Source: JBKPCD01 sp046727175
GTDB lineage: Bacteria > Acidobacteriota > Vicinamibacteria > Vicinamibacterales > 2-12-FULL-66-21
DNA length: 25,558 nucleotides
Assembly: GCA_046727175.1 (NCBI GenBank)
Contig: JBKPCD010000063.1
Span: 1 to 25,558 of the forward strand
Direction of reading: 5' to 3'
Both the position numbers and the translations under genes were made by a program. The notes below the pieces were generated by a model. It was not told the DNA's origin and did not search any database. It saw nothing but the letters and a program-made list of their open reading frames with translations. Shown here piece after piece: positions 1 through 9,824 of the stretch (position 1 is the stretch's first letter; every line of letters starts with the position of its first letter).

Positions 1-2363
<2,363 letters not shown>

Positions 2364-2378
2364 CCACGCGTCCTATCG

Positions 2379-3467
2379 ATGCCATTCTCGAACGTCCGCG
2401 GCCATCGTCGTGTCCTTGACCTCATCGCTGACGCCGCACTGCGCGGATCCCTGCCGCCCAGCCTGATCTTTGCCGGACCCGAAGGCGTAGGGAAACGCCT
2501 CGCCGCGCTCGCCCTCGCGCAATTCCTCAACTGCCCGAACGTTTCAGCGAAACCCGTACCGAATGAGGACGTCATTGACGATCTGTTCGGTCCGCGCACC
2601 GGCCCGCCCCGAGCGGAGCCGACGGGCGCATCGCCGCCAGCCGCGACGGACGCGTGTGGAACCTGCCGTTCCTGCGCTCGCATTGCCCGCGGTGTTCACG
2701 CCGACATACTTCTGATCGAGCCGGGAGAGACTGGAGCGATCAAGGTCGACCAGGTTCGCGAGGCGATTGACAAGTCCGCCTATCGGCCGTTCGAGGGCCG
2801 ACGACGGGTAGTGATCGTTGACGATGCCGATGCGCTGCTGCCAGAGGCGCAGAACGCGCTGCTGAAAACGCTCGAAGAGCCGCCGGCCGCCTCGAGCTTC
2901 GTGCTGGTAACGTCGCGTCCGGACCTGCTCCTGCCGACTGTGCAGTCGCGGTGTCAGCGGCTGCGCTTCGGAGGTCTGACTCCGGATGAAATTGCAGACG
3001 TGCTCATTCAGCGTCACGGATACAATGTGTCTGATGCCCGCGCCGCGGCGTCGGTCTCGGACGGAAGTGTAGCCGCGGCGCTCGACGAGGCGTCCGAGGA
3101 ATTCGCGGACGCGCGCGAAGCCGCAACCCGCCTGCTGCAAGGGGTTGCGGCATCTTCCGATCCGCGCCGCCGGCTCGATGGCGCGAAGGTCCTTCTGGGA
3201 ACCCGCGCCGGCCCCGACCGGGACGAGCTGGCTCGCCGCCTGCGGGCGTTGTCGTCGTTGCTTCGTGATGTTGGTGTCCTGCTTTCCCGTGCGGACGAGC
3301 GGTGCCTCGCGAATGCCGACCTGAAGCCGCTGCTGCGCGGCCTCGTGACGGCGTTCGACGCGGACCGTGTCGTCGGCGCGTTTTCAGCGGTCGACCGTGC
3401 GCTCGAGGCGCTCGAACGGAACGCAAGCCCGAAGATCGTAGCTGACTGGCTGGCGTTCCAGATCTAG
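2379..3467 (+). CDS. holB: DNA polymerase III subunit delta' (clamp loader)
   Basis: AAA+ subunit of the replicative clamp loader, 362 aa, cytoplasmic. The Walker A-type motif GPEGVGKR is at residues 33-40, the Walker B-like VVIVDDAD at 144-151, and the SRC motif at 190-192 (TVQSRCQRLRF). Zinc ligands are C52 and then C93-xx-C96-xx-C99. Between C52 and C93 lies a Pro/Ala-rich insert of about 30 residues that looks disordered. NALLKTLEEPP follows Walker B, as is usual for delta' and gamma/tau. The C-terminal collar region is present, and the length is normal for delta' (about 330-360 aa). The ATG at 2379 is 15 bp after the PBP stop, and the ricT-like gene follows after 44 bp. The holB-PSP1 order is common across bacteria. 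DnaX is the alternative, but the length and absence of a long tail favour delta'. Confidence 0.92.
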   Translation: MPFSNVRGHRRVLDLIADAALRGSLPPSLIFAGPEGVGKRLAALALAQFLNCPNVSAKPVPNEDVIDDLFGPRTGPPRAEPTGASPPAATDACGTCRSCARIARGVHADILLIEPGETGAIKVDQVREAIDKSAYRPFEGRRRVVIVDDADALLPEAQNALLKTLEEPPAASSFVLVTSRPDLLLPTVQSRCQRLRFGGLTPDEIADVLIQRHGYNVSDARAAASVSDGSVAAALDEASEEFADAREAATRLLQGVAASSDPRRRLDGAKVLLGTRAGPDRDELARRLRALSSLLRDVGVLLSRADERCLANADLKPLLRGLVTAFDADRVVGAFSAVDRALEALERNASPKIVADWLAFQI

Positions 3468-3511
3468 AACGCATTCGAGTGCGTGCAGTTCGGCCGGGAT
3501 AGAGATCAGCG

Positions 3512-4384
3512 ATGAGCTCCGGGCCCGCACGCCCGTACGTCAGCGTCAAGTTCACGCCGGTTGGCCGTACGTACACCTTCCTCCTGCCCGACCTTGCGCT
3601 CGATGCTCCCGACGCCGCGGAGGGAAGCACTACCAAACCGGCAGAGGATGCGCAGTCGTCCTCGAGTCCGCTCGCGCCAGGCACACCGCCACTCGCGGCC
3701 GGTGATGCCGTCATCGTCCAAACGTCCGAAGGACAAGCTGTCGGCACGGTGACGCGCGCGATTCCATCCATTGCTGCCCGCAAGCGTCCGCCCGACGAGT
3801 CCTCGTCGAAAGTCGTGCGCCGTGCGACGCGTGAGGACGTGCTGACACGGTTGAAACACCAGCAGCGGGAGCAAGAGGCGCATCGGATCTGTCTGCTCAA
3901 GATTCGCGAGCGCAATCTCGGGATGAAGCTGACCCGCGTCGAGCAGCTCTTCGACGGGTCGCGGCTGATTTTTTATTACACCGCGGAGGGGCGTGTCGAC
4001 TTCCGTGAGCTCGTGCGGGATCTGGCCGCGCATTTTCGGACGCGCATCGAGATGCGGCAGATCGGGGTGCGCGACGAAGCGCGCATGCTCGGCGGGTATG
4101 GGTCCTGCGGACGTCCGCTGTGCTGCACGACCTGGCTGCAATCGTTCGAGCCCATCTCGATCAAGATGGCGAAGCAGCAGAACCTCAGCCTGAACCCATC
4201 GAAGCTGTCCGGCATGTGCGGCCGCCTGAAGTGCTGCCTGCGATACGAGCTCCCGAACGGCAAGGGTGTCGTTCACGGCGGGTGCGCCGACGAGGGCGGC
4301 TGCGGGTCGTGCGACAACCCGACGGGTCCCGGAACGAGCGGCTGCGGGTCCTGCGGCAGCGGGGGCTGCGGACGCTGCACATGA
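3512..4384 (+). CDS. ricT: PSP1-domain protein, RicT (YaaT)-like, with extra cysteine-rich tail
   Basis: Homologue of RicT, in Bacillus part of the RicAFT complex, which carries Fe-S clusters and affects mRNA processing. The 290 aa begin with a short beta segment (residues 8-27), then an Ala/Ser/Pro-rich insert (about 31-60), a GDAVIVQTSEGQAVGTV segment (64-80), and the PSP1 C-terminal domain (about 100-245). That domain carries the family cysteines in GSCGRPLCC (C199, C204, C205) and MCGRLKCCLRYE (C236, C241, C242). Beyond it is a 45-residue Gly-rich tail with seven more cysteines (258, 264, 267, 278, 281, 286, 289), mostly as CGSC or CGRC pairs. That tail is unusual and could bind metal, which is inference. 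The start is ATG 3512, 44 bp after holB. Its stop overlaps the pdxA start (ATGA). Confidence 0.88.
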   Translation: MSSGPARPYVSVKFTPVGRTYTFLLPDLALDAPDAAEGSTTKPAEDAQSSSSPLAPGTPPLAAGDAVIVQTSEGQAVGTVTRAIPSIAARKRPPDESSSKVVRRATREDVLTRLKHQQREQEAHRICLLKIRERNLGMKLTRVEQLFDGSRLIFYYTAEGRVDFRELVRDLAAHFRTRIEMRQIGVRDEARMLGGYGSCGRPLCCTTWLQSFEPISIKMAKQQNLSLNPSKLSGMCGRLKCCLRYELPNGKGVVHGGCADEGGCGSCDNPTGPGTSGCGSCGSGGCGRCT

Positions 4385-5274
4385 TCGACAGGCCCCGGGT
4401 TGCCATCACGGTCGGCGATCCGGCCGGAATCGGACCGGAGATCGCGCGCAAAGCCGCTGAGGCTCGCGAAGTTCAACGCATTTGCGAGCCAGTTCTCTAC
4501 GGACCATTCACTGACGCGGGGCTGCGAGCGTTCAGGATCGGCGAGGTCTCGGACGCGGCCGGTCGTGCCGCGTACGGGGCGATCGTCTCGGCCGTTCGCG
4601 ATGCGCTCGACGGCCGTGTCGCGGCAATCGCCACGGCGCCCATCAACAAAAAGGCGTTCGCAGCCGCCGCCCTGCCCTGGCCGGGTCACACGGAGCTGCT
4701 CGCACATCTCACCGGCGCGCGTCGCGTCGCGATGATGTTCCATGCCGACGTCCTGCGCGTCGTGCTGGCGACCATCCACATCCCACTCCGCGAGGTGGCT
4801 GCTGCGCTCACGCTCGCGCGTGTGGAGGAGACGATCGAGCTTGCGGCATCGGAGCTGCCGCGATTCGGCATCGCGACGCCGCGTCTCGCTGTTGCCGGTC
4901 TGAATCCGCACGCGGGCGAGCACGGCCTCTTCGGCCGGGAGGAAGTGGAAGTGTTGGAGCCCGCGATTGCCGCCTGCCGGAGTCGTGGCGTCGTGGTCGA
5001 CGGTCCGTTTGCGGCCGATACGCTGTTCAATCGCGCGATGCGCGGTGAGTTCGACGCGGTGATCGCCTGCTATCACGATCAAGGGTTGATACCGATCAAG
5101 CTGCTCGCCTTCGGGCGTGCGGTGAACGTCACCCTTGGCCTTCCGATCATTCGCACGTCCGTCGATCACGGGACGGCATTCGATATCGCGGGCCGGGGGA
5201 TCGCCGACGCGTCGAGCATGATCGAAGCGGTCCGCCTCGCGGCGCGGCTGGCAACTGTCAGCGTGGCGCGGTGA
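4381..5274 (+). CDS. pdxA: 4-hydroxythreonine-4-phosphate dehydrogenase
   Basis: PdxA oxidises and decarboxylates 4-phosphohydroxy-L-threonine in the DXP-dependent vitamin B6 pathway. It is a cytoplasmic, NAD- and divalent-metal-dependent enzyme. The family signature starts at residue 9 (ITVGDPAGIGPE). The substrate-binding GHTE has H103, and the three metal-ligand positions of the family are H133 (TIHIPL), H177 (LNPHAGE) and H232 (CYHDQGL). The C-terminal signature TSVDHGTAFDIAGRG is at 259-273. At 297 aa it is somewhat shorter than E. coli PdxA (329 aa), with the loss spread over loops. The frame is open back to an ATG at 4120, but that region encodes RicT in another frame. The start at 4381 places the conserved GDPAGIGP at the usual distance from the N-terminus and gives an ATGA overlap with ricT, implying translational coupling. 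Confidence 0.95.
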   Translation: MIDRPRVAITVGDPAGIGPEIARKAAEAREVQRICEPVLYGPFTDAGLRAFRIGEVSDAAGRAAYGAIVSAVRDALDGRVAAIATAPINKKAFAAAALPWPGHTELLAHLTGARRVAMMFHADVLRVVLATIHIPLREVAAALTLARVEETIELAASELPRFGIATPRLAVAGLNPHAGEHGLFGREEVEVLEPAIAACRSRGVVVDGPFAADTLFNRAMRGEFDAVIACYHDQGLIPIKLLAFGRAVNVTLGLPIIRTSVDHGTAFDIAGRGIADASSMIEAVRLAARLATVSVAR

Positions 5275-5280
5275 GAACAG

Positions 5281-5440
5281 TTCAACGCGGAGGTGCGCCG
5301 AGGGGCTGAGAGACGCAGAGGAAACCGGATATATCCGAGCGCGTGCCGCTCCGTCCGTGTGCCGGCCTTTGGCCGGCGACCCCACTCGAGTCTGATCTCC
5401 GATAGATCGCGTCCTCCGCGTATCTCTGCTCCCCTGCAGG
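5281..5440 (+). repeat. Gap after pdxA with inverted, purine-rich repeat motifs
   Basis: The 239-bp gap between pdxA and smpB shows no gene. A purine-rich arm with ACGCGGAGG (5285-5293) and CGCAGAGG (5314-5321) faces a pyrimidine-rich arm with CCTCCGCGT (5413-5421) and ATCTCTGC (5422-5429). The CGCGGAGG and GCAGAG motifs therefore recur on opposite strands about 120 bp apart, flanking a perfect hairpin. Such acgcagagg/acgcggagg motifs resemble dispersed intergenic repeats I associate with many bacterial genomes. Whether this copy belongs to such a family cannot be told from one window. Confidence 0.35.
5361..5377. terminator. Perfect GC hairpin downstream of pdxA
   Basis: GCCGGCC, a TTT loop and GGCCGGC form a 7-bp perfect stem 87 bases after the pdxA stop. 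There is no T run behind it, so it is not a canonical intrinsic terminator. It may still end the PBP-holB-ricT-pdxA transcript or be the centre of the surrounding repeat. Confidence 0.35.
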
Positions 5441-5485
5441 CCTCGGCGTTTGAATGTCCGAGCGTCCGTAAGGGCATCGTTGCCG

Positions 5486-5491
5486 TACAAT
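5486..5491 (+). promoter_or_regulatory. Possible -10 element for smpB
   Basis: TACAAT matches the sigma-70 -10 consensus at 5 of 6 positions and lies 22 bp before the smpB ATG, which would give a leader of about 15 nt. No good -35 box is visible. smpB is separated from pdxA by a hairpin-bearing gap, so it probably needs its own promoter. Confidence 0.35.
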
Positions 5492-5513
5492 CACAGGCGA
5501 CGGACTGCACCGC

Positions 5514-5987
5514 ATGAGAACCGAGCGCGAGCAGGCACAAAGAAGCATCGCCGAGAATCGCAAGGCGTTCCACGACTACCACGTCATCGAGACGTTCGAG
5601 GCCGGCGTGGCGCTGCTCGGGACCGAGGTGAAATCGATCCGCGAGGGGAACGTGAACCTGCGCGACAGCTTTGCGCGTGTCGAAGGAGGCGAGGTCTGGA
5701 TCTACAACGTCCACATCAGTCCCTACAGCCATCGCGGCTACGTCGATCACGATCCCAGGCGACGCCGCAAGCTGCTGCTCCATCGTCAGGAAATCCGAAA
5801 GCTGATTGGGAAGACCGTCGAACGAGGCATGACGCTGGTGCCGACGCGCGTGTATTTCAAGGACGGCCGCGTCAAAGTCGCGATCAGCCTGGCCAAGGGA
5901 AAGAAGGCGCACGACAAGCGTGAGACGATCAAGCGCCGCGAGACCGATCGCGAGACGCGCGCCGCGGTCAAAGAGCGGCGGCGATGA
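5514..5987 (+). CDS. smpB: SsrA-binding protein SmpB
   Basis: Small OB-fold RNA-binding protein that delivers tmRNA to stalled ribosomes in trans-translation. At 157 aa it has the usual length. Family landmarks in order are IAENRKAFHDY near the N-terminus, GTEVKSIR (36-43), NVHISPY (65-71), RRKLLLHRQEI (84-94), TLVPTRVYFKDGRVKV (107-122), and the basic LAKGKKAHDKR (127-137). The basic C-terminal tail folds into a helix in the mRNA channel in known SmpB. No SD-like sequence is evident directly before the ATG. The partner ssrA (tmRNA) gene is not visible in the window. There is no overlap with its neighbours; a hairpin and a new promoter-like element follow the stop. Confidence 0.97.
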   Translation: MRTEREQAQRSIAENRKAFHDYHVIETFEAGVALLGTEVKSIREGNVNLRDSFARVEGGEVWIYNVHISPYSHRGYVDHDPRRRRKLLLHRQEIRKLIGKTVERGMTLVPTRVYFKDGRVKVAISLAKGKKAHDKRETIKRRETDRETRAAVKERRR

Positions 5988-6024
5988 GTGCTCTCGGGAG
6001 TCTGCCGTCAGGCGGACGACGAGT

Positions 6025-6042
6025 GTCCGGCTCCTGCCGGAC
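6025..6042 (+). terminator. Hairpin after smpB
   Basis: GTCCGGC, loop TCCT and GCCGGAC form a perfect 7-bp stem 38 bases after the smpB stop. It is followed by CGTGATAAATT rather than a T run, so it is a weak terminator at best. It lies immediately before the promoter-like element of the next operon. Confidence 0.4.
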
Positions 6043-6044
6043 CG

Positions 6045-6074
6045 TGATAAATTACACCGTTTATTCTCTGGAGG
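6045..6074 (+). promoter_or_regulatory. Extended -10-like element and strong RBS before the aminotransferase operon
   Basis: TG at 6045-6046, one base, then TAAATT (6048-6053, 4 of 6 to the -10 consensus) resembles an extended -10 element. A clear Shine-Dalgarno GGAGG lies at 6070-6074, 12 nt before the ATG at 6087. This fixes the start of the small anchored protein and suggests the three-gene operon starts here. Confidence 0.45.
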
Positions 6075-6086
6075 AACGAAGCGCTT

Positions 6087-6641
6087 ATGAAAGGGAACCG
6101 TGCCGTCCTGACGGCCGTCGTCGTATTGCTCGTGATTATCGCCGGCTGGTGGCTGTTGCGCCGGTCAGGCAGCGGCGGAGCCGTCGATCTTCTCACGCAG
6201 TTCGAGACAGCCGACAAGCGGCCCGCGGGTGGCACGTTTTCAGTCGTCGACGCAACGCTGAACGGCGAAAGCAAGAAGGCGATCTCGGTTCCCGCCGGTT
6301 CCGGCACGCGAATCACGTGGAAGGTACGGGTGCCCGACGATGGCTGGTTGAAAGTGGATCTGGGACTGAAGCCCGAGGCCTGGGACAAGGAAGGGGACGG
6401 CGTGAAGTTTCTCGTCCTCGTGTCGGACGGGAAGGCGTCCGAGGAGCTTTTTTCACAGATCGTGAATCCGTTCGGCAACCAGGCGGATCGCCGATGGATT
6501 CCCGTGATGGTCGACCTCTCCGCGTACGGCGGGGAGGAGGTCGACCTGATGTTCAACACCTACGCGAGCCCGCCCGGCAAGCCCGCCGACGACCGCAACG
6601 ACCTGCCGCTCTGGGGCGCACCCGAGATCGTCATTCGATGA
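6087..6641 (+). CDS. Small membrane-anchored protein of unknown function
   Basis: 184 aa that I do not recognise as a named family. Residues 7-24 form one hydrophobic helix, followed by a basic LLRRSGSGG, so the rest is probably periplasmic (N-in anchor or uncleaved signal). The remainder has alternating hydrophobic and polar strands with WKVRVPDDGWLKVDLGLKPEAW and ends in DLPLWGAPEIVIR. This is the pattern of a galactose-binding or carbohydrate-binding beta-sandwich, though that is only a guess. Closing with WG.P.I.I is common in such folds. A GGAGG RBS precedes the ATG. The stop overlaps the next start (ATGA at 6638), so it is translationally coupled to a sugar aminotransferase, which suggests a role in envelope glycans. 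Confidence 0.8.
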   Translation: MKGNRAVLTAVVVLLVIIAGWWLLRRSGSGGAVDLLTQFETADKRPAGGTFSVVDATLNGESKKAISVPAGSGTRITWKVRVPDDGWLKVDLGLKPEAWDKEGDGVKFLVLVSDGKASEELFSQIVNPFGNQADRRWIPVMVDLSAYGGEEVDLMFNTYASPPGKPADDRNDLPLWGAPEIVIR

Positions 6642-7768
6642 AGACGGGCGCGCGCGTGCCGGTGCCGCTGCTGGATCTCGAGGCACAATACCGACCGCTC
6701 CGGGATCAACTCCTGTCCGCGATCGCCCGCGTCTGCGACAGTCAGCAGTTCATTCTGGGGCGGGAGGTCGAGGCGCTCGAGCGGGAGCTCGCGGACGCGC
6801 TCGAGGTCCGCGAAGCCGTCGCTGTGTCGTCCGGCACCGACGCGCTGCTCGTCATTCTGATGGCGCTTGGAATCGGGCCGGGTGACGAGGTCCTCACCAC
6901 ACCGTACTCATTCTTCGCGACGGCCGGCTGCATCAGCAGGGTTGGCGCGACGCCCCGCTTCGTCGACATCGATCCGCTCACGTACAACCTGGATCCCTCG
7001 CACTTGCGAGCGGCAATCACGGCGCGGACGAAGGCCATCGTTCCGGTACACCTGTACGGGCTCTGTGCCGACATGGATCCGATCCTCGAAATCGCGGCAG
7101 ACGCGCGTGTTCCGGTGATCGAGGACGCGTGTCAGGCGATTGGCGCCCGGTACAAGGGGCGCCAGGCCGGCACGATCGGAACGATCGCCTGCTTCTCGTT
7201 CTTTCCCACGAAGAATCTCGGAGCCTTCGGTGACGCCGGGCTCGTGACCACGAACGACGGCCGTCTCGCGCACGAAGTCCGCCTGCGCAGAAATCATGGA
7301 GCCGAGCCGAAGTACTACCATCACCGCATCGGAGGGAACTTCCGGCTCGACGCGATACAGGCCGCCGTTCTGCGGGTGAAGCTCCCGTATCTGTCGCAGT
7401 GGACCGACGCGCGTCGCGCCAATGCGGCGCGTTACGAAGAGCTGTTCGCCGAAGCTGGCCTGCTCGATCGCGTGACAGTTCCGTTCGAGCCGCCCGGCTT
7501 CGAACACATCTACCACCAGTACGTCGTCCGCGTCGGCGACCGCAATCGAGTCCGTAAGAAACTCGCGGAGCAGGGAATCGGAACCGAGATCTACTATCCG
7601 GTGCCGTTCCATCTGCAGAAGTGTTTTACGGATCTCGGTTATGGTCGCGGTGACTTTTCACACGCGGAGCGGGCGGCCGAGACGACGCTGGCGCTGCCCG
7701 TGTTCGGTGAGCTCACGCCGGAGCAGCTGGCCGCGGTTGCGAGTGCCCTTGCCGAAGCGACGCGATAA
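6638..7768 (+). CDS. DegT/DnrJ/EryC1/StrS family sugar aminotransferase
   Basis: PLP enzyme of fold type I that aminates a keto-sugar nucleotide, normally with glutamate as donor, in O-antigen or capsule sugar synthesis. The 376 aa are complete. LLDLEAQYRPLRDQL opens the protein. SSGTDALL (64-71) binds the PLP phosphate, EDACQAIGA (162-170) carries the Asp that contacts the pyridine nitrogen, and SFFPTKNLGAFGDAG (187-201) holds the PLP lysine K192. NFRLDAIQAAVL follows at 234-245. The sequence most resembles 3- or 4-aminosugar enzymes of the WbpE/perosamine synthase group, but the substrate cannot be read from sequence. The start at 6638 overlaps the previous stop, and its own TAA overlaps the next start as TAATG. 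The frame is open farther upstream, but that stretch encodes the small anchored protein in another frame. Confidence 0.93.
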   Translation: MKTGARVPVPLLDLEAQYRPLRDQLLSAIARVCDSQQFILGREVEALERELADALEVREAVAVSSGTDALLVILMALGIGPGDEVLTTPYSFFATAGCISRVGATPRFVDIDPLTYNLDPSHLRAAITARTKAIVPVHLYGLCADMDPILEIAADARVPVIEDACQAIGARYKGRQAGTIGTIACFSFFPTKNLGAFGDAGLVTTNDGRLAHEVRLRRNHGAEPKYYHHRIGGNFRLDAIQAAVLRVKLPYLSQWTDARRANAARYEELFAEAGLLDRVTVPFEPPGFEHIYHQYVVRVGDRNRVRKKLAEQGIGTEIYYPVPFHLQKCFTDLGYGRGDFSHAERAAETTLALPVFGELTPEQLAAVASALAEATR

Positions 7769-8622
7769 TGCGTTTCATGTTGACCGGCGCAGCCGGCCAG
7801 CTTGGGTCGACGATCGCTCGCAGATTCTCGGATGACGAAGTCGTTGCGTTTACCCGCCAGCAGCTCGACATCACCAATGAGCTTGCAACGCTCCGCGCCG
7901 CGACGACCGCTCGTCCTGACGTCGTCATCAACTGCGCCGCGTTCAATGACGTGGACGGTGCGGAGCAGCAGGCGCAGGCAGCGCTCGAGGTGAATGCGTT
8001 CGGCGTGTTGTCGCTGGCTCGGGCGGCACGAGCCGTCGACGCAGTCTTTGTTCATTACAGCACCGATTTCGTGTTCGACGGCGAGGCCGATCGACCGTAC
8101 ACAGAAACCGATGCGACCGCGCCCGCGAGCACGTACGGCGCGTCCAAACTGCTCGGCGAGTGGTTCGCCGGAGACGGTCAACGCGTCTACGTGCTGCGCG
8201 TCGAGAGTCTCTTTGGCGGTTCTCCGGCCAAGAGCAGCGTTGACAAGATCCTTAAGGCCATCCAGCGCTGCGAACCCGCGCGCGTGTTCGTCGATCGAAC
8301 GGTGACGCCCAGTTACGTCGAGGACGTTGCCGGTGCGACGGCGTCGCTCATCGCTGCGTCGGCACCCTTCGGTCTTTATCATTGCGTGAACAGCGGAAGG
8401 ACGACATGGTTGGGCGTCGGTGAGGAGATCTCGAGACTCCTCGGCGTTCAGGCGCAATTGATCCCCATCAGGGTGGATGACGTCCAGCTGCTCGCACGCC
8501 GGCCGAAGTACTGTGCGCTGTCGAACGAGAAGTTGCGCATGCTCGGGATCGTGATGCCAGCGTGGCAGGATGCCCTGGCTCGGCACGTGAGCAGGCTTTT
8601 GGCTCAGGGCTTTGGGCTCTAG
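7768..8622 (+). CDS. RmlD-type sugar-nucleotide reductase (dTDP-4-dehydrorhamnose reductase family)
   Basis: Short-chain dehydrogenase that reduces a 4-keto-6-deoxy-sugar nucleotide. The 284 aa show the NAD(P)-binding LTGAAGQLG (5-13), LDITN (33-37) and NCAAFNDVDGAE (55-66). The catalytic set is STDFVFDG (98-105), Y123 and K127 in STYGASK. TVTPSYVEDVA (178-188) is typical of the RmlD substrate-binding domain. No rmlA, rmlB or rmlC is visible nearby, whereas gmd is in the window. The enzyme might therefore be a GDP-4-keto-6-deoxymannose reductase (Rmd) rather than RmlD, which is inference. It is coupled to the aminotransferase by TAATG and is the last gene before a convergent junction. Confidence 0.88.
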   Translation: MRFMLTGAAGQLGSTIARRFSDDEVVAFTRQQLDITNELATLRAATTARPDVVINCAAFNDVDGAEQQAQAALEVNAFGVLSLARAARAVDAVFVHYSTDFVFDGEADRPYTETDATAPASTYGASKLLGEWFAGDGQRVYVLRVESLFGGSPAKSSVDKILKAIQRCEPARVFVDRTVTPSYVEDVAGATASLIAASAPFGLYHCVNSGRTTWLGVGEEISRLLGVQAQLIPIRVDDVQLLARRPKYCALSNEKLRMLGIVMPAWQDALARHVSRLLAQGFGL

Positions 8623-8649
8623 GCCAGTAGCGCAACTGCGCATCTCTGG

Positions 8650-8671
8650 GGCGCGGTCTTTAGACCGCGCC
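8650..8671. terminator. Perfect hairpin at convergent gene junction (first of two)
   Basis: GGCGCGGTCT, loop TT and AGACCGCGCC form a 10-bp perfect palindrome between the rmlD-like gene (+) and the oxidoreductase (-). It is placed to stop transcription from both sides. Confidence 0.6.
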
Positions 8672-8675
8672 ACGC

Positions 8676-8701
8676 GGGCGGGGCTTTGAAAGCCCCCGCC
8701 C
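8676..8701. terminator. Second hairpin at convergent gene junction
   Basis: GGGCGGGGCTTT and AAAGCCCCCGCCC pair in a GC-rich stem of about 11 bp with one bulged base, four bases after the first hairpin. The right arm has one C more than the left. The tandem pair resembles dispersed palindromic units that often sit between convergent genes. Confidence 0.5.
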
Positions 8702-8729
8702 CACAAATCAATTACGATGTTCTCCAGCG

Positions 8730-9824
8730 TCACAGCTCGCCCGCGACAATCCGGGACACATACTTCGCGATCGCGAGACATGACGTCAGGCCGGGCGAAT
8801 CGATCCCGGACACCTGCACGAGCTGGGGAACGCGCGCGTCGCGGCGAATCAGGAAATCGGCGAACGACCCTTCTGGCCCATGCAGCTTGGCCCGGATTCC
8901 CGAACCGGCGAGGCGCAGATCGCTCGCCTTGACCTCGAGCAGCAGGTCGTGCACCGCCTCAACGAACCCCTCGACACTGAGTCGACCGGACTCATAGTCG
9001 TCCTTTCGCTCCTGGAAACGAATCGTCGGCCCAAAGAGGACCGATCCCCACGTCGTCTTCGTGGCATGCACGCCGAGGCCGTGGCCGGCGGCGTGCGGCA
9101 GAGGGTAGATGAGACCGTTCACCAGGTGCCACTGCGACTGGACGAGCTCGACGTACTCGCCGCGACAGGGATGGATGCGGAACTCCTCGCCCCCAAATAT
9201 CGTGGAGACCTCGTCGGCGTACAGACCCGCACAGTTCACGACCGTCGACGTCGCGATCTCTTCAGCGGGCGTCCTGACGATCGCGCCGTTGGCCGTCGCC
9301 TCGCCGCCGATGGCAGCCGCGCTGGTGAGAACGATTACATCGCGATCGGCGCAGACGCGTCGAAGCGCGCGTACCAGCGACTCCGCTTCGAGAATGCCGG
9401 TCGTGCCGGACCACAACGCAGCCGTCGCGCGCGCGTAGGGCTCACGCTGACGAATGAAATCGGCATCGACGAGCTCCATTTCCTCGACGCCGTTGGCGAT
9501 CGCGCGGGCGCAGAGCGCTTCGAGGTCGCTCGTTCGATCGGCTGGGGCGACAATCAGCTTGCCGCACCGTCTGTACGGCACACCGTGCGCCGCGCAGAAC
9601 TCGTACAGCAGGCGGTTACCCTCGAGGCACAGGCGCGCTTTGAGCGACCCTGGCGGATAATAAATCCCGGCGTGCAGTACGCCGCTGTTGTGCGTGCTCG
9701 TCTCCATCCCGGGCCGCGGATGCCGCTCGAGAAGACACACGCTGAGATTGGCGCGCGCCAGTTCGGCCGCGCACGCAAGCCCCACGACACCGCCTCCGAC
9801 GACAACGACGTCGACCTGTTCCAT
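8730..9824 (-). CDS. lhgO: LhgO-like FAD-dependent oxidoreductase (L-2-hydroxyglutarate oxidase family)
   Basis: Flavoprotein of the DAO fold; family members oxidise L-2-hydroxyglutarate to 2-oxoglutarate. 364 aa. The dinucleotide-binding motif VVVVGGGVVGLACAAEL is at 6-22, with the ribose-binding acidic residue E33 in LLER. The family hallmark STHNSGVLHAGIYYPPGSLK runs from residue 43. VNCAGLYAD lies in mid-protein, and the C-terminal SGIRAKL and GIDSPGLTSCLAIA are also typical. An in-frame TTG 18 bp upstream (9842) is possible, but the ATG at 9824 overlaps the stop of the preceding GT2 as TGATG and puts the FAD motif right at the N-terminus, so I chose it. The physiological substrate in this sugar-gene setting is uncertain, since glycerol-3-phosphate and other 2-hydroxyacid oxidases share the fold. 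Confidence 0.88.
   Translation of the reverse strand: MEQVDVVVVGGGVVGLACAAELARANLSVCLLERHPRPGMETSTHNSGVLHAGIYYPPGSLKARLCLEGNRLLYEFCAAHGVPYRRCGKLIVAPADRTSDLEALCARAIANGVEEMELVDADFIRQREPYARATAALWSGTTGILEAESLVRALRRVCADRDVIVLTSAAAIGGEATANGAIVRTPAEEIATSTVVNCAGLYADEVSTIFGGEEFRIHPCRGEYVELVQSQWHLVNGLIYPLPHAAGHGLGVHATKTTWGSVLFGPTIRFQERKDDYESGRLSVEGFVEAVHDLLLEVKASDLRLAGSGIRAKLHGPEGSFADFLIRRDARVPQLVQVSGIDSPGLTSCLAIAKYVSRIVAGEL

Noticed and set aside
4120..4380. Longer start for pdxA
   Set aside because: The extra 87 residues overlap ricT in another frame and have no homology; the family starts near VAITVGDPAG.
4273..5490. Long minus-strand open frame opposite pdxA
   Set aside because: Shadow of pdxA with arginine-rich, low-complexity translation and no family motif.
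5514..6086. tmRNA gene beside smpB
   Set aside because: I looked for an acceptor-like end and an ANDENYALAA-type tag reading frame and saw none.
7639..8781. Minus-strand open frame opposite the RmlD-like gene
   Set aside because: Antisense to clear SDR motifs and without recognisable domain.
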